Shown here in pieces: positions 36,744-45,399 of a DNA stretch of 64,000 bases. A program made the position numbers and the translations under genes. The notes beneath the pieces were generated by a model. It was not told where the DNA came from. It saw nothing but the letters and a program-made list of their open reading frames with translations, and made no database searches. Source of the DNA: Massilia forsythiae (GTDB lineage: Bacteria; Pseudomonadota; Gammaproteobacteria; Burkholderiales; Burkholderiaceae_D); contig NZ_CP051685.1 in NCBI RefSeq assembly GCF_012849555.1, positions 5,518,001-5,582,000 of the forward strand, written 5' to 3'. Every line of letters begins with the position of its first letter. Position 1 is the first letter of the stretch.

Positions 36744-36899
36744 ATGCGCCAGGCGCGATTTGACGCGCGCTACCGCTGCCATACCGGCCACGCGTTCACT
36801 TCCCGGGTACGCAAGGCTTTGCAGCATCAGGCGGCCGAAGAAGCGCCGTGGGCGGCGCTGGGGGCATTGCAGGAGCAAGAGTCATCCCGTGCGCAAGGC
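36744..36899 (+). pseudogene. Relic of a CheB-type methylesterase C-terminus
   Basis: This plus-strand frame reads RFDARYRCHTGHAFTSRVRK and then EEAPWAALGALQEQES. This matches the C-terminal signature of one group of CheB proteins, in which a 'RYRCHTGHAFT' segment precedes 'EALWAALRALQE'. Upstream there is no catalytic domain and downstream the similarity ends, so it is a fragment of about 52 residues. It lies in the 36444-36932 spacer, which otherwise holds only the GH16 promoter and operator. Confidence 0.5.
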
Positions 36900-36932
36900 G
36901 CCTCGCCGGACGGGCCAGGGCCGGACGCCCGG

Positions 36933-37412
36933 TCAGCGGCGCGGGCAGGCATCGGCGCACGATGCGGCGACGCCGGCCAGGCACTCGCTGCGCTCGAACA
37001 CGATGCGCCATCGCCCCGGCGCCTCCAGCCGCCAGATCGAATCGAAACGCCCGACCTGCCTGCCGTCGCCGCCATAGACCGGGCCGCTGCTGTAGGCCAG
37101 CGTGCCCGACGCCACCACCTCGACCCGGTCCGGCGCCCAGGTGAACGGCGCGTGCTCGCCGTCGTAGAACCGGCGCCACTCGCGCGCGACCGCGTCATGG
37201 CCGCGCAGTACCGTGTCTCCCGACAGGAACACGGCTTCATCGGCGAGGAATGCGCCGAAGGCGTCGAAATCGCGCGCGCGCATGGTGGCGGCGAAGGCGC
37301 GCTCGGTGTCCGCCACCTGCACCCTGAGGTCGGCGTTCGAGACGCGCATGGCGCCGGTGGTGGCCAGCATCAGCACGCTGATGCATAACACGCCGATCGA
37401 CAACAGACGCAC
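36933..37412 (-). CDS. Exported SnoaL/DUF4440-like (NTF2-fold) protein
   Basis: 159 residues from the GTG at 37412, chosen because GGAGG lies 4 nt upstream and the protein then begins with a signal sequence (MRLLSIGVLCISVLMLATTG). A GTG at 37454 would add 14 residues. The mature domain has the NTF2-like layout: VADTERAFAATMRARDFDAFGAFLADEAVFLSG, DAVAREWRRFYDG and GRFDSIWRLEAPGRWRIVFERSE in outline. The C-terminus has three cysteines (CLAGVAASCADAC). Related proteins include ketosteroid-isomerase-like and calcium/calmodulin kinase association folds; activity is unknown. It is divergent from the RES toxin-antitoxin pair. Confidence 0.75.
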   Translation of the reverse strand: MRLLSIGVLCISVLMLATTGAMRVSNADLRVQVADTERAFAATMRARDFDAFGAFLADEAVFLSGDTVLRGHDAVAREWRRFYDGEHAPFTWAPDRVEVVASGTLAYSSGPVYGGDGRQVGRFDSIWRLEAPGRWRIVFERSECLAGVAASCADACPRR

Positions 37413-37478
37413 GACGCCTCCGGGTTTCGATTGCCAATCGGGCAATTCTGTCACGGCGATCCGCTTTGATCAAGCGCC

Positions 37479-37715
37479 TTGCAATCACTCCGCCTGCTCG
37501 AGGTCGACCGCATCACGCGCATCTCCTACCTGCTCGGCATCTATAAGGCGCTGCACATCCTGTACGGCGACAAGCTGGCCGACGAATGGGTGCGCCTGCC
37601 GAACGCGAATGCGGTGTTCAACGGGCGCAGCCCGCTGGCGGCCATGCTCGGCGGCGGCCTGCTGGCGATGCAGACGGTGCGGCGCCTGCTCGACGCGCGC
37701 CGCGGAGGCCTGTAG
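37479..37715 (+). CDS. Short MbcA/ParS/Xre-type antitoxin (toxin-binding domain only)
   Basis: 78 residues from a TTG start. The whole protein corresponds to the toxin-binding domain (DUF2384): ITRISYLLGIYKALHILYGD, ADEWVRLPNANAVFNGRSPLAAMLGGG, and VRRLLDARRGGL. Usual family antitoxins have an extra N-terminal Xre-like helix-turn-helix of about 50-60 residues. Here an in-frame TGA at 37467-37469 stops any extension, and the sequence further upstream belongs to a divergent gene. It is directly followed by the RES toxin with no gap. It should neutralise the toxin by covering its active site but may not autorepress the operon. Confidence 0.85.
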   Translation: MQSLRLLEVDRITRISYLLGIYKALHILYGDKLADEWVRLPNANAVFNGRSPLAAMLGGGLLAMQTVRRLLDARRGGL

Positions 37716-38423
37716 ATGACGCCCCTTCCCCGCCTGAGCCTGCTGCGCCGCTACGACACCTGCCGTTTGATCCCGTCGCGCTTCGCCGACGTCGAGGATT
37801 CGGTGCTGACGCCGCTGGCCGGCGGCGACGATGCGCTGCTGCGCGACCTGTTCGACCTCGACAACGCCACCAACGAACGCCTGCGCGGCGAATCCGGCCT
37901 GCTGCCCGGCATCGGCATGGACGAGCTGGTGTTCGGCGTGCCCAACTTCCGCATGATCAACGCCGCCTACACCTACGCGCGTCCGGAAGGCAGCCGCTTC
38001 AACGACGGCGAGCGCGGCGCCTGGTATTGCGCCTTCGAGGTCGAGACCGCGCTCGCCGAAGTCGCCTTCCACAAGACGGTCGAGTACCAGGAGATCCGGC
38101 GCTTCGACGACAGCGTCGGCTACCAGTGCCTGCTGGCCGACTTCAGCGCCGTCTTCCACGACCTGCGCGGTGCGGATGGCGCGGAAGGCGGCGCCGGCGC
38201 CTGGGCCCCCTGCCTCGACCCGGGCAGCTACGTGGCCTCGCAGGCGCTGGCGCAGGAATTGCTGGAGCTGGGCTCGATGGGCATCGTCTACCCGAGCGTG
38301 CGCCACGCCGGCGGCACCAACCTGGCGTGCTTCCGCCCGGCCCTGGTCGGCAACGTGCGCAAGGGCGCGGCCTACCGGCTCACCTGGGCCGGGTCGCCGC
38401 AGCCGCTGATCGAAGCGGCTTGA
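37716..38423 (+). CDS. RES-domain toxin (NAD+-degrading type)
   Basis: 235 residues. RES family features are RYDTCRLIPSRFAD at the start, the Arg in YARPEGSRFNDGERGAWYCAFEVETALAEVAFHK (overall pattern with R, N, G, Y and E conserved), and a late Ser-containing segment GIVYPSVRHAGGTNLACFRP. The domain name comes from these Arg, Glu and Ser residues. Characterised RES toxins such as MbcT deplete NAD+. The ATG follows the antitoxin stop immediately, and GGAGG in the antitoxin end serves as ribosome binding site. The order antitoxin-toxin is standard for this family. Confidence 0.9.
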   Translation: MTPLPRLSLLRRYDTCRLIPSRFADVEDSVLTPLAGGDDALLRDLFDLDNATNERLRGESGLLPGIGMDELVFGVPNFRMINAAYTYARPEGSRFNDGERGAWYCAFEVETALAEVAFHKTVEYQEIRRFDDSVGYQCLLADFSAVFHDLRGADGAEGGAGAWAPCLDPGSYVASQALAQELLELGSMGIVYPSVRHAGGTNLACFRPALVGNVRKGAAYRLTWAGSPQPLIEAA

Positions 38424-38482
38424 CCGGGGCGGTTCGGACGGAGGCGCCCTGGGCAGCTGCCCGTCCGGCGCGCCGGCAGCGC

Positions 38483-39775
38483 TCAGCCGGCGCTCGGCTG
38501 CATGCGCGGGCCGGCCCACGGGCGGTACAGCACCAGCGCCGCCACCAGGCCGCAGGCCGCGGCCGCCGCCATCCAGTAGCCCGGCGCCGCCTTGTCGCCG
38601 GTGGCCTCGATCAGCCAGGTCGACACCACCGGCGTGAAGCCGCCGAAGATCGCGGTGGCCAGGCTGTAGGCCAGCGAAAAGCCGACCGTGCGCACGTGCG
38701 CCGGCATGATCTCGGTGAGCGCCACCACGGCCGCGCCGTTGTAGCTGGCGTACATGAAGGAAAGCCACAGCTCCGCTTCCAGCATGTGCGCGAAGGTCGT
38801 GTTGTGCACCAGCCAGGACAGCACCGGATGGGCGGTCAGGATCGGCAGCACCGTGAACCCCACCAGCAGCGGCCAGCGGCCGACGCGGTCGGACAGCGCG
38901 CCCATCAGCGGCAGCCAGATGAAGTTGGACAGGCCGATGCAGAAGGTCACCAGCAGGCTGTCCGCCGCGCTCAGCTTGAGCACGCTCTTGCCGAAGGTCG
39001 GCGCATACACGGTGATCAGGTAGAACGAGACGGTGGTCATCACCACCAGCATCATCCCCAGCAGCACCAGGCGCCAGTTGTCGGCGATCGACTTCAGGAT
39101 CTCGCGGAACGACGGATGGTGCTTCCGCGCCTTGAAGGCCTCGGTTTCCTGCAGCGAGCGGCGGATCACGAACACCACCGGCACGATCATGCAGCCGACG
39201 AAGAACGGGATGCGCCAGCCCCAGTCGCTGACCAGCGCCGGCGCCAGGTTCTGGTTGAGCAGGTAGCCCAGCAGCGCCGCCGCCATGATGGCGGCCTGCT
39301 GGCTGGCCGATTGCCAGCTCACGTAAAAGCCCTTCTGGCCGGGTCCGGCCATCTCGGCCAGGTACACCGAGACGCCGCCCAGTTCGACGCCGGCCGAGAA
39401 GCCCTGCAGCAGGCGGCCGACCAGCACCAGCGCCGGCGCCGCCAGGCCGATGGTCGCGTAGCCCGGCACGAAGGCGATCAGGATGGTGCCGCAGGCCATG
39501 ATGGCGAGCGTGACGATCAGGCCGGTGCGGCGGCCGACGCGGTCGATGTAGCTGCCCAGAATGACCGCTCCGAGCGGGCGCATCAGGAAGCCGGCGCCGA
39601 AGGTGACGAAGGTCAGCATCAGCGAGATGTAGTCGTTACCGGAGGGGAAAAAGGTCTTCGCGATGTAGGTGGCGTAGAAGCCGTACAGGAAGAAATCGAA
39701 CATTTCGAGGAAGTTGCCGCTGGTAACGCGCAGGATGGTCGCGAGCGGAGACGAGGCTTGCCGGGTGGTGGTCAT
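38483..39775 (-). CDS. MFS transporter of the metabolite:H+ symporter group (citrate/dicarboxylate-like)
   Basis: 430 residues, about 12 membrane helices. MHS-subfamily traits are [26 protein letters not shown] in helix 1, the loop motif [13 protein letters not shown] between helices 2 and 3, [22 protein letters not shown] in helix 4, and DRVGRWPLL in the second half. Relatives take up citrate, tricarballylate, alpha-ketoglutarate or shikimate with protons; the substrate here is not decidable by eye. ATG 39775 has AGGAA 6 nt upstream. It is a single gene with no adjacent catabolic genes. Confidence 0.88.
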   Translation of the reverse strand: MTTTRQASSPLATILRVTSGNFLEMFDFFLYGFYATYIAKTFFPSGNDYISLMLTFVTFGAGFLMRPLGAVILGSYIDRVGRRTGLIVTLAIMACGTILIAFVPGYATIGLAAPALVLVGRLLQGFSAGVELGGVSVYLAEMAGPGQKGFYVSWQSASQQAAIMAAALLGYLLNQNLAPALVSDWGWRIPFFVGCMIVPVVFVIRRSLQETEAFKARKHHPSFREILKSIADNWRLVLLGMMLVVMTTVSFYLITVYAPTFGKSVLKLSAADSLLVTFCIGLSNFIWLPLMGALSDRVGRWPLLVGFTVLPILTAHPVLSWLVHNTTFAHMLEAELWLSFMYASYNGAAVVALTEIMPAHVRTVGFSLAYSLATAIFGGFTPVVSTWLIEATGDKAAPGYWMAAAAACGLVAALVLYRPWAGPRMQPSAG

Positions 39776-39914
39776 GAACGTTCCTGAGACTGACAAAGGC
39801 ATGCAGCATACCCGCAAGCGTCCATCGGCGTTGCACGCGCACGCGCCCGGCGATCGGTTACCATGAGCGTTTCCGCGCCACTGCGGACAACGTCATTACA
39901 AGCACACCAGCATC

Positions 39915-40250
39915 ATGAGCCAGACCGCCGACAAACTCGACCCGCTGAAGGACAGCGAACTGCACGACAAGATCAACCGCGAAACCGCGCGCATCGCGTG
40001 GCCGGAACTGGAGCGCCATTTCGCCCACGGCGTGGTGATCTGGGTGAGCGAGGAACTGGACCTGGTGGAAGTGGCGCTGCGCATCGCCCACGACGACAAG
40101 GAACACGTGGCGCGCTGGATGGGCGAAGGCAAGCTGGCCAAGGTGTCCGACGTCCAGGCGCAGACCTGGCAGGCCGCCGGCGTGCAGTTGTGGGCGTCGG
40201 TGGTCAGCCCGTTCGTGCTGGTGCAGCCGGAGAAGCAGCAACTGCACTGA
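39915..40250 (+). CDS. DUF2288 domain-containing protein
   Basis: 111 residues. DUF2288 is recognised from LHDKINRETARIAWPELERHFA, GVVIWVSEELDLVEVALRIAHDD and a Trp-rich end (TWQAAGVQLWASVVSPFVLVQPE). Its function is unknown; the protein is small, soluble and widely conserved in Proteobacteria. It lies 27 nt upstream of the M16 peptidase gene on the same strand, so co-transcription with the peptidase and the PQQ operon is possible. Confidence 0.9.
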   Translation: MSQTADKLDPLKDSELHDKINRETARIAWPELERHFAHGVVIWVSEELDLVEVALRIAHDDKEHVARWMGEGKLAKVSDVQAQTWQAAGVQLWASVVSPFVLVQPEKQQLH

Positions 40251-40277
40251 CGGCGCACCCGGGGCGAGGAGACACCG

Positions 40278-43163
40278 ATGCACGGCTTCGAACACACCGG
40301 CAGCCACGCCGTGCCCGCACTGCGGGCCACCATCGAACAATACGTCGACCGGCGCTCGGGCGCGCGCCACGTGCACATGGCCACCGAGGCGCAGGAAAGC
40401 GCGTTTCTGGCTGGCTTTCCCACCCTGCTCGACACCAGCGACGGCCGCGCCCACATCCTCGAACATCTGGCCCTGAGCGGCTCGCGGCGCTTTCCGGTGC
40501 GCGCGCCCTTCTTCGCGATGCTGCGCCGCTCGCTGGCCACGCACATGAACGCGCGCACCCATGCCGACCGTACCGCCTACCTGTTCGCCAGCACCGACCG
40601 GCGCGATTTCTTCAACCTGCTCGACGTCTACCTGGACGCCTGCTTCCACCCGACGCTGGACTACCTGGACTTCCTGCAGGAAGGCTGGCGCCACGTGCTG
40701 GAGGACGGGAAGCTCGCCTTGCGCGGCGTGGTGCTCAGCGAAATGCAGGGCGCCATGGCCGATCCGATGCATGCGCTGCGCCACGGCGTTGTCGCCGCGC
40801 TGTTCAAGGGCACCGGGTACGCGGCCGATCCGGGTGGCGATCCGCTGGCGATACCCGGCCTGAGCCACACCATGCTGCGCGCCTTCCACGCGCGCCATTA
40901 TCACCCGTCGCAGGCGGTGTTCATGAGCGCGGGCCGGATCGCGCCGGCGCAGATCCAGGAGCGCATCGCCGCGTGCGTGCCGGCACTGCAGGCCGGGCGG
41001 GCGGAGCGCCTGCTGCCGGCGCTGGCCTGCGCCTGGACGGCGGCGCGCGCGCAGCAGCTGCGCATTCCGGCGCAAGACGGGCAGCCGGGCGGGCACGGCC
41101 TGCAACTGGCCTGGGTGCTGGGCGAGACCGGCGACGCCCTGGGCCGCTGCAGCGCCGAACTGCTGTGGGCCGGATTGCTCGGCGACGCCGCCGCCCCGCT
41201 GCGCGCGGCGCTGGAAGCGGCGGGCTTCGGGCGGCCGGCACGCCTGGCCGGGCTGGACACCGACATGCGCCAGATGGTGTTCCACGTCGGCATGGAGGGC
41301 CTGGACGCGGCGCGGGTCGACGATGCGCGGCGCCTGATCCTGTCCACCCTGGAGCGGGTGGCTGCCGCCGGCGTCGCCGAGCCGGTGCTGCGCTGCGCGC
41401 TGCGCGACCTGCGCTACCGCCAGCGCGACACCGACGGCGGCGGCCACACGCCGTTCGCGCTGCGCCGCCTGCTGCAGGCCCTGCCGCTGGCGTTGTACGG
41501 GGGCGACGTGCTGGACGGGTTCGACAATGCGCCGGCCCTGGCGGTGCTCGATGCGCGCGTGGGCGACCCCGGCTTCTTCAAGGGCCTGGTGCGCGCGCTG
41601 CTCGACAACCCCACCCGCCTGGACACCCACGTGGTGCCGGACGGCGCTTATTTCGCGGCGCGCGCGGCGGCGCAACAGCAAGCCCTGGCGGCGCGCCAGG
41701 CGGCGCTGCCCGGTGCCGAACGCGCCCGCATCGAAGCCGACGCCGCGGCGCTGGCCGCGCGCCAGGCGCTGGCGGCCGACAAGGCACTGCTGCCGCGCAT
41801 CCGCCCCGGCGACATCGACGCCCGCGCGCGGCCGCTGCCGGCGGTGGAGCGCCTGGACGGCGGCGCCTGGGTGGTCGAGGCGGCCACCAACGGCATCACC
41901 CATGCCAGGGTGCTGTACGACGTCTCGCACCTGCCGGCGGACGACTGGCCGTGGCTGGCCCTGTACGTGCGGGTGCTGCCCGAGCTGGGCGTGGGCGCGC
42001 GCGATTTTCGCGCTGCCGCTGCCTGGCGGCGCGCGGCGGCGCCGGAATTCCGGGTCGGCATCGACACCGCTGCGGCGCAGGACGGCGGCCTGCACATCGA
42101 CATCGCGTTCTGCGCCGCCGGCCTGGAGGGCGACGAGGCGGCGCTGGCGGACCTGCTGGCGGCCAGCGCCGCCGGTGTGCGCTTCGACGAAACGGCGCGC
42201 CTGGCCTTCCTGGTCGAGCGCGCGGTGCGGCAGCGCATGGAGGGCGTGAGCGGTGCCGGCAGGGACGTCGCCATGCTGGCCGCATGTGCGCCGCTGTCGG
42301 CGGCGCGCCGTTTCTGGAACGCGGTCGACGGCATCGACGCGCTGCCGTTCCACGCCGCGCTGGGACGGCTGTGCCGCACGCCGGACGGCATGGCGCGGCT
42401 GGCGGCGCGCCTCGCGGCCCTGCACGCGCAGGTCACGGCGGCGGCGCCGGCGCGGCTATGCATCGGCAGCGGCGCGGCGGCGCGCGCGCTGGCGCGCCTG
42501 CTGGCGGCGCCGGACGCCTTCGGCGCGGCGCCGGTCCGGCAGGCGGCCGCCGCGCCCGTGCCGCGACAGCCGGCCGCCAACCTGGCCTTGCTGGGGGGCG
42601 GCCAGGTCAACCACTGCGCGATGGCATGGCGCGCGCCCGGCATCGCGCACCCGGACGCCGCGCCGCTGGCGGTGGCGGCCGAACTGATGACGGCCTGGCT
42701 GCACCGCTCCCTGCGCGAACGGGGCGGCGCCTACGGCGCCCATGCGCAGTACGACGGCGACGCGCGCGTGTTCGCCCTCGCTTCCGTGCACGACCCGCGC
42801 CTGGCCGGCACCTATGCGGATTTCATGGCCGCGCTGGACACTCTCGCGCACGGCGACCTGGACCCGGAATCGATCGAGGAAGCCATCGTCGGCGCGATCA
42901 AGGCGCTGGACCGGCCGCTGCCGCCGCAGCGGGAAGCTATTTACGCCTGGCAGGCGCGGCGCGCGGGCGTCACGCCGGCGCTGCGCCAGGGATGGCGCGC
43001 GGCGGTGCTGGCCTGCACCGCGGCGCAGATCGGCGCCGCCGCGCGCACCTGGCTGGCGCCGGCCGCCGCCAGCCGCGCCGCCTTTGTCGGCGCCGCCGGC
43101 CAGGACCTGGCCGGGATGACGGCGCTCGACCTGGCCGCCATGGCGGCCGCGCCGACTGCGTAA
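40278..43163 (+). CDS. M16C-type zinc metallopeptidase (PreP-like) upstream of pqq operon
   Basis: 961 residues. The inverted zinc motif HILEH (His59, Glu62, His63) lies in GRAHILEHLALSGSRRFPVRAPF, followed by the third-ligand region GVVLSEMQGAMADP. Length and the RAHILEH...F..L..S..THMNARTHADRTAY layout suit the M16C group (presequence-protease type), which degrades peptides inside a closed chamber. The second half has the inactive paired domain. GAGGAG precedes the ATG. The gene ends 162 nt before pqqA. In other bacteria PqqF, a shorter M16 protease, trims the PqqA product, so this enzyme may fill that step, but the different subfamily makes this an inference. Confidence 0.85.
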   Translation: MHGFEHTGSHAVPALRATIEQYVDRRSGARHVHMATEAQESAFLAGFPTLLDTSDGRAHILEHLALSGSRRFPVRAPFFAMLRRSLATHMNARTHADRTAYLFASTDRRDFFNLLDVYLDACFHPTLDYLDFLQEGWRHVLEDGKLALRGVVLSEMQGAMADPMHALRHGVVAALFKGTGYAADPGGDPLAIPGLSHTMLRAFHARHYHPSQAVFMSAGRIAPAQIQERIAACVPALQAGRAERLLPALACAWTAARAQQLRIPAQDGQPGGHGLQLAWVLGETGDALGRCSAELLWAGLLGDAAAPLRAALEAAGFGRPARLAGLDTDMRQMVFHVGMEGLDAARVDDARRLILSTLERVAAAGVAEPVLRCALRDLRYRQRDTDGGGHTPFALRRLLQALPLALYGGDVLDGFDNAPALAVLDARVGDPGFFKGLVRALLDNPTRLDTHVVPDGAYFAARAAAQQQALAARQAALPGAERARIEADAAALAARQALAADKALLPRIRPGDIDARARPLPAVERLDGGAWVVEAATNGITHARVLYDVSHLPADDWPWLALYVRVLPELGVGARDFRAAAAWRRAAAPEFRVGIDTAAAQDGGLHIDIAFCAAGLEGDEAALADLLAASAAGVRFDETARLAFLVERAVRQRMEGVSGAGRDVAMLAACAPLSAARRFWNAVDGIDALPFHAALGRLCRTPDGMARLAARLAALHAQVTAAAPARLCIGSGAAARALARLLAAPDAFGAAPVRQAAAAPVPRQPAANLALLGGGQVNHCAMAWRAPGIAHPDAAPLAVAAELMTAWLHRSLRERGGAYGAHAQYDGDARVFALASVHDPRLAGTYADFMAALDTLAHGDLDPESIEEAIVGAIKALDRPLPPQREAIYAWQARRAGVTPALRQGWRAAVLACTAAQIGAAARTWLAPAAASRAAFVGAAGQDLAGMTALDLAAMAAAPTA

Positions 43164-43165
43164 TA

Positions 43166-43193
43166 GCAACACTCGGCAACACTCGGCAACACT
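43166..43193. repeat. 10-bp tandem repeat in pqqA upstream region
   Basis: GCAACACTCG occurs at 43166-43175 and 43176-43185, with a third partial copy to 43193. The helical-turn spacing could mark a regulator site ahead of pqqA, but no known box is recognised. Confidence 0.6.
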
Positions 43194-43325
43194 GCGCGCC
43201 CGGCGCGCACGGATCGCGTTCCGGATTCGGCGCGATCGCCGGAATTTTGTCACAATGCTCATCGGCGGCGCCGCAAGCGTTGCCGGCACGTTCATTCCGA
43301 CCACGACTTCCAAAGGAGACGCACC

Positions 43326-43400
43326 ATGACCTGGCAAACCCCGCAAGCGATCGATTTCCGTCTGGGCTTCGAAATCACGATGTACATTTCCAACCGTTGA
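43326..43400 (+). CDS. pqqA: Pyrroloquinoline quinone precursor peptide PqqA
   Basis: 24 residues: MTWQTPQAIDFRLGFEITMY followed by ISNR. The Glu16 and Tyr20 spaced as E-x3-Y in GFEITMYISNR are the residues joined by PqqE and built into PQQ. AAGGAGA lies about 9 nt before the ATG, a strong site for a peptide made in excess. The gene is too short for usual ORF thresholds. It is followed after 96 nt by pqqB. PqqD presents the peptide to PqqE. Confidence 0.97.
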   Translation: MTWQTPQAIDFRLGFEITMYISNR

Positions 43401-43496
43401 TCGTCGACGATTGATTGTCGACCATGCAGCGCCGGTGGGTGGCGGATCCGCTGCGCCACCCACCGCTCCGATGTCTCCCCTTCCCTGGAAAAACGC

Positions 43497-44411
43497 TTGA
43501 AGATCCGTATCCTCGGCTCGGCGGCCGGCGGCGGCTTCCCACAATGGAACTGCAACTGCGCCAACTGCGATGGCCTGCGCAAGGGCAGCATCGATGCCGT
43601 CGCCCGCACCCAGTCGTCGATCGCCGTGAGCGAAAACGGCAGCGACTGGCTGCTGGTCAACGCCTCGCCCGACATCCTGGCGCAGATCCGCGCCAACCCG
43701 GCCCTGCAGCCGGCGCGCGCGGTGCGCGACAGCGGCATCTGCGCGGTCTTGCTGATGGATGCGCAGATCGACCACGTCACCGGCCTGCTGATGCTGCGCG
43801 AGCGCGCTACGCCGCTACCCCTGTATGCCACCGCGCAGGTATTGGCCGACCTGTCGCAGGCGCTGCCGATCACGCGCGTACTCGGGCATTACTGCGGCAT
43901 CGATGCGCGCCCGATCGCCATCGACGGCGCCGCACTGACGATCCCGCCCCTGCACGCCACCACCTTCCTGCCGGTGCCACTGCGCAGCAAGGCGCCGCCG
44001 TACTCGCCGCACCGCGACGACCCGCATCCGGGCGACAACATCGGCCTGACGATCCGCAACGGCACCAGCGGCGAAAGCCTGTTCTATGCGCCCGGCCTGG
44101 GCGAGATCACCCCCCAGGTGGAAGCGGCCATGCGCCGCGCCGACGTGCTGCTGGTGGACGGCACCTGCTGGAGCGACGACGAAATGCTGGCCATGGGCCT
44201 GTCCAGGAAGACGGCGCGCATGATGGGGCACCTGGCGCAGTCCGGCCCCGGCGGCATGATCGAGGTGCTCGACCGCATGCCGGCGCGCCGCAAGATCCTC
44301 ATTCACATCAACAACAGCAACCCGATCCTGCGCGAAGACGCGCCGCAGCGCGCCGTGCTGGCCGCGCACGGCATCGAGGTGGCCGTGGACGGCATGGAGA
44401 TCGACCTATGA
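43497..44411 (+). CDS. pqqB: PQQ biosynthesis protein PqqB
   Basis: 304 residues, the usual PqqB length. It is a metallo-beta-lactamase-fold hydroxylase acting on the Glu-Tyr crosslinked intermediate. The start is TTG at 43497: [20 protein letters not shown] then CANCD, the Cys-containing N-terminal signature. Further markers are [51 protein letters not shown] and [13 protein letters not shown] precedes the TTG. The stop overlaps pqqC (ATGA). Confidence 0.97.
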   Translation: MKIRILGSAAGGGFPQWNCNCANCDGLRKGSIDAVARTQSSIAVSENGSDWLLVNASPDILAQIRANPALQPARAVRDSGICAVLLMDAQIDHVTGLLMLRERATPLPLYATAQVLADLSQALPITRVLGHYCGIDARPIAIDGAALTIPPLHATTFLPVPLRSKAPPYSPHRDDPHPGDNIGLTIRNGTSGESLFYAPGLGEITPQVEAAMRRADVLLVDGTCWSDDEMLAMGLSRKTARMMGHLAQSGPGGMIEVLDRMPARRKILIHINNSNPILREDAPQRAVLAAHGIEVAVDGMEIDL

Positions 44412-45133
44412 ACGACGCCACCGGGAGCGGCATCCGTGAACCATGGTCGCGCAGCGAATTCGAGGCGCAGCTGCGCGCGATGGGCAGGAACTACCACATC
44501 CACCATCCGTTCAACGTGCGCATGAACGCCGGGCTGTGCTCGCCGGCGCAGATCCGCGGCTGGATCGCCAACCGCTTCTACTACCAGTTCATCATTCCCA
44601 AGAAGGACGCGGCGATCCTGTCGAATTGCGACGACCGCGCCACGCGCCGGCTGTGGATCGCGCGCATCCTCGACCACGACGGCTACGGCGACTACCAGGG
44701 CGACGCCGAGGGCGGCATGGAAGCCTGGACCCGGCTCGGCGAGGCCGCCGGCATCCCGAGAAACGAACTGTGGTCGCTGCAGCACGTGGTGCCGGCGGTG
44801 CGCTTCGCCTGCGATGCCTACGTCGACTTCGCGCGCCGCTCGCCCTGGCAGGAAGCGGTGTGTTCGTCGCTGACGGAGATGTTCGCGCCGCAGATCCACA
44901 AGGACCGCCTGGCCGGCTGGCCCGAACACTACCCGTGGGTGCAGGCGCCGGGACTGGCCTACTTCCGCACGCGCATCCCGCTGGCCCAGCGCGACGTCGA
45001 GCATGGCCTCGCGGTCACGCTGGACTACTTCACGACCCGTGCCCAGCAGCAGCGCGCGCTTGACATCCTGAAGTTCAAGCTGGATATTCTGTGGGCCATG
45101 CTGGACGCCATCGAAAAGGCCTACCCCGAATGA
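44408..45133 (+). CDS. pqqC: Pyrroloquinoline-quinone synthase PqqC
   Basis: 241 residues. A cofactor-free oxidase of the TENA-like fold that completes the final ring closure and eight-electron oxidation to PQQ. Signatures are [68 protein letters not shown] and [14 protein letters not shown]. It overlaps pqqB and pqqD by ATGA junctions, indicating tight translational coupling. Confidence 0.98.
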   Translation: MNDATGSGIREPWSRSEFEAQLRAMGRNYHIHHPFNVRMNAGLCSPAQIRGWIANRFYYQFIIPKKDAAILSNCDDRATRRLWIARILDHDGYGDYQGDAEGGMEAWTRLGEAAGIPRNELWSLQHVVPAVRFACDAYVDFARRSPWQEAVCSSLTEMFAPQIHKDRLAGWPEHYPWVQAPGLAYFRTRIPLAQRDVEHGLAVTLDYFTTRAQQQRALDILKFKLDILWAMLDAIEKAYPE

Positions 45134-45399
45134 CGACGCCCTCCTTTCCCGCAACGCCTGCCATCAACCGCCGCTTCCGCCTGCAATGGGAGCCGGCCCA
45201 GGACAGCCACGTGCTGCTGTACCCGGAAGGGATGGTCAAGCTGAACGCCAGCGCCGGCGAAATCCTGGCCTGCTGCGACGGCGTGCGCAGCGTCGACCAG
45301 ATCGTCACGGAGCTGGAGGCGAAGTTCGACGCCGGCGGCCTGCGCCCCGACATCGAGCACTTCCTGGCCTACGCCGCCGAGCAACAATGGATCGTGTGA
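45130..45399 (+). CDS. pqqD: PqqA-binding chaperone PqqD
   Basis: 89 residues. It binds PqqA and delivers it to PqqE. Landmarks are [31 protein letters not shown] in outline, [11 protein letters not shown] and the C-terminal [11 protein letters not shown]. The ATG at 45130 overlaps the pqqC stop. It is separate from PqqC, not fused as in some organisms. Confidence 0.96.
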   Translation: MTTPSFPATPAINRRFRLQWEPAQDSHVLLYPEGMVKLNASAGEILACCDGVRSVDQIVTELEAKFDAGGLRPDIEHFLAYAAEQQWIV

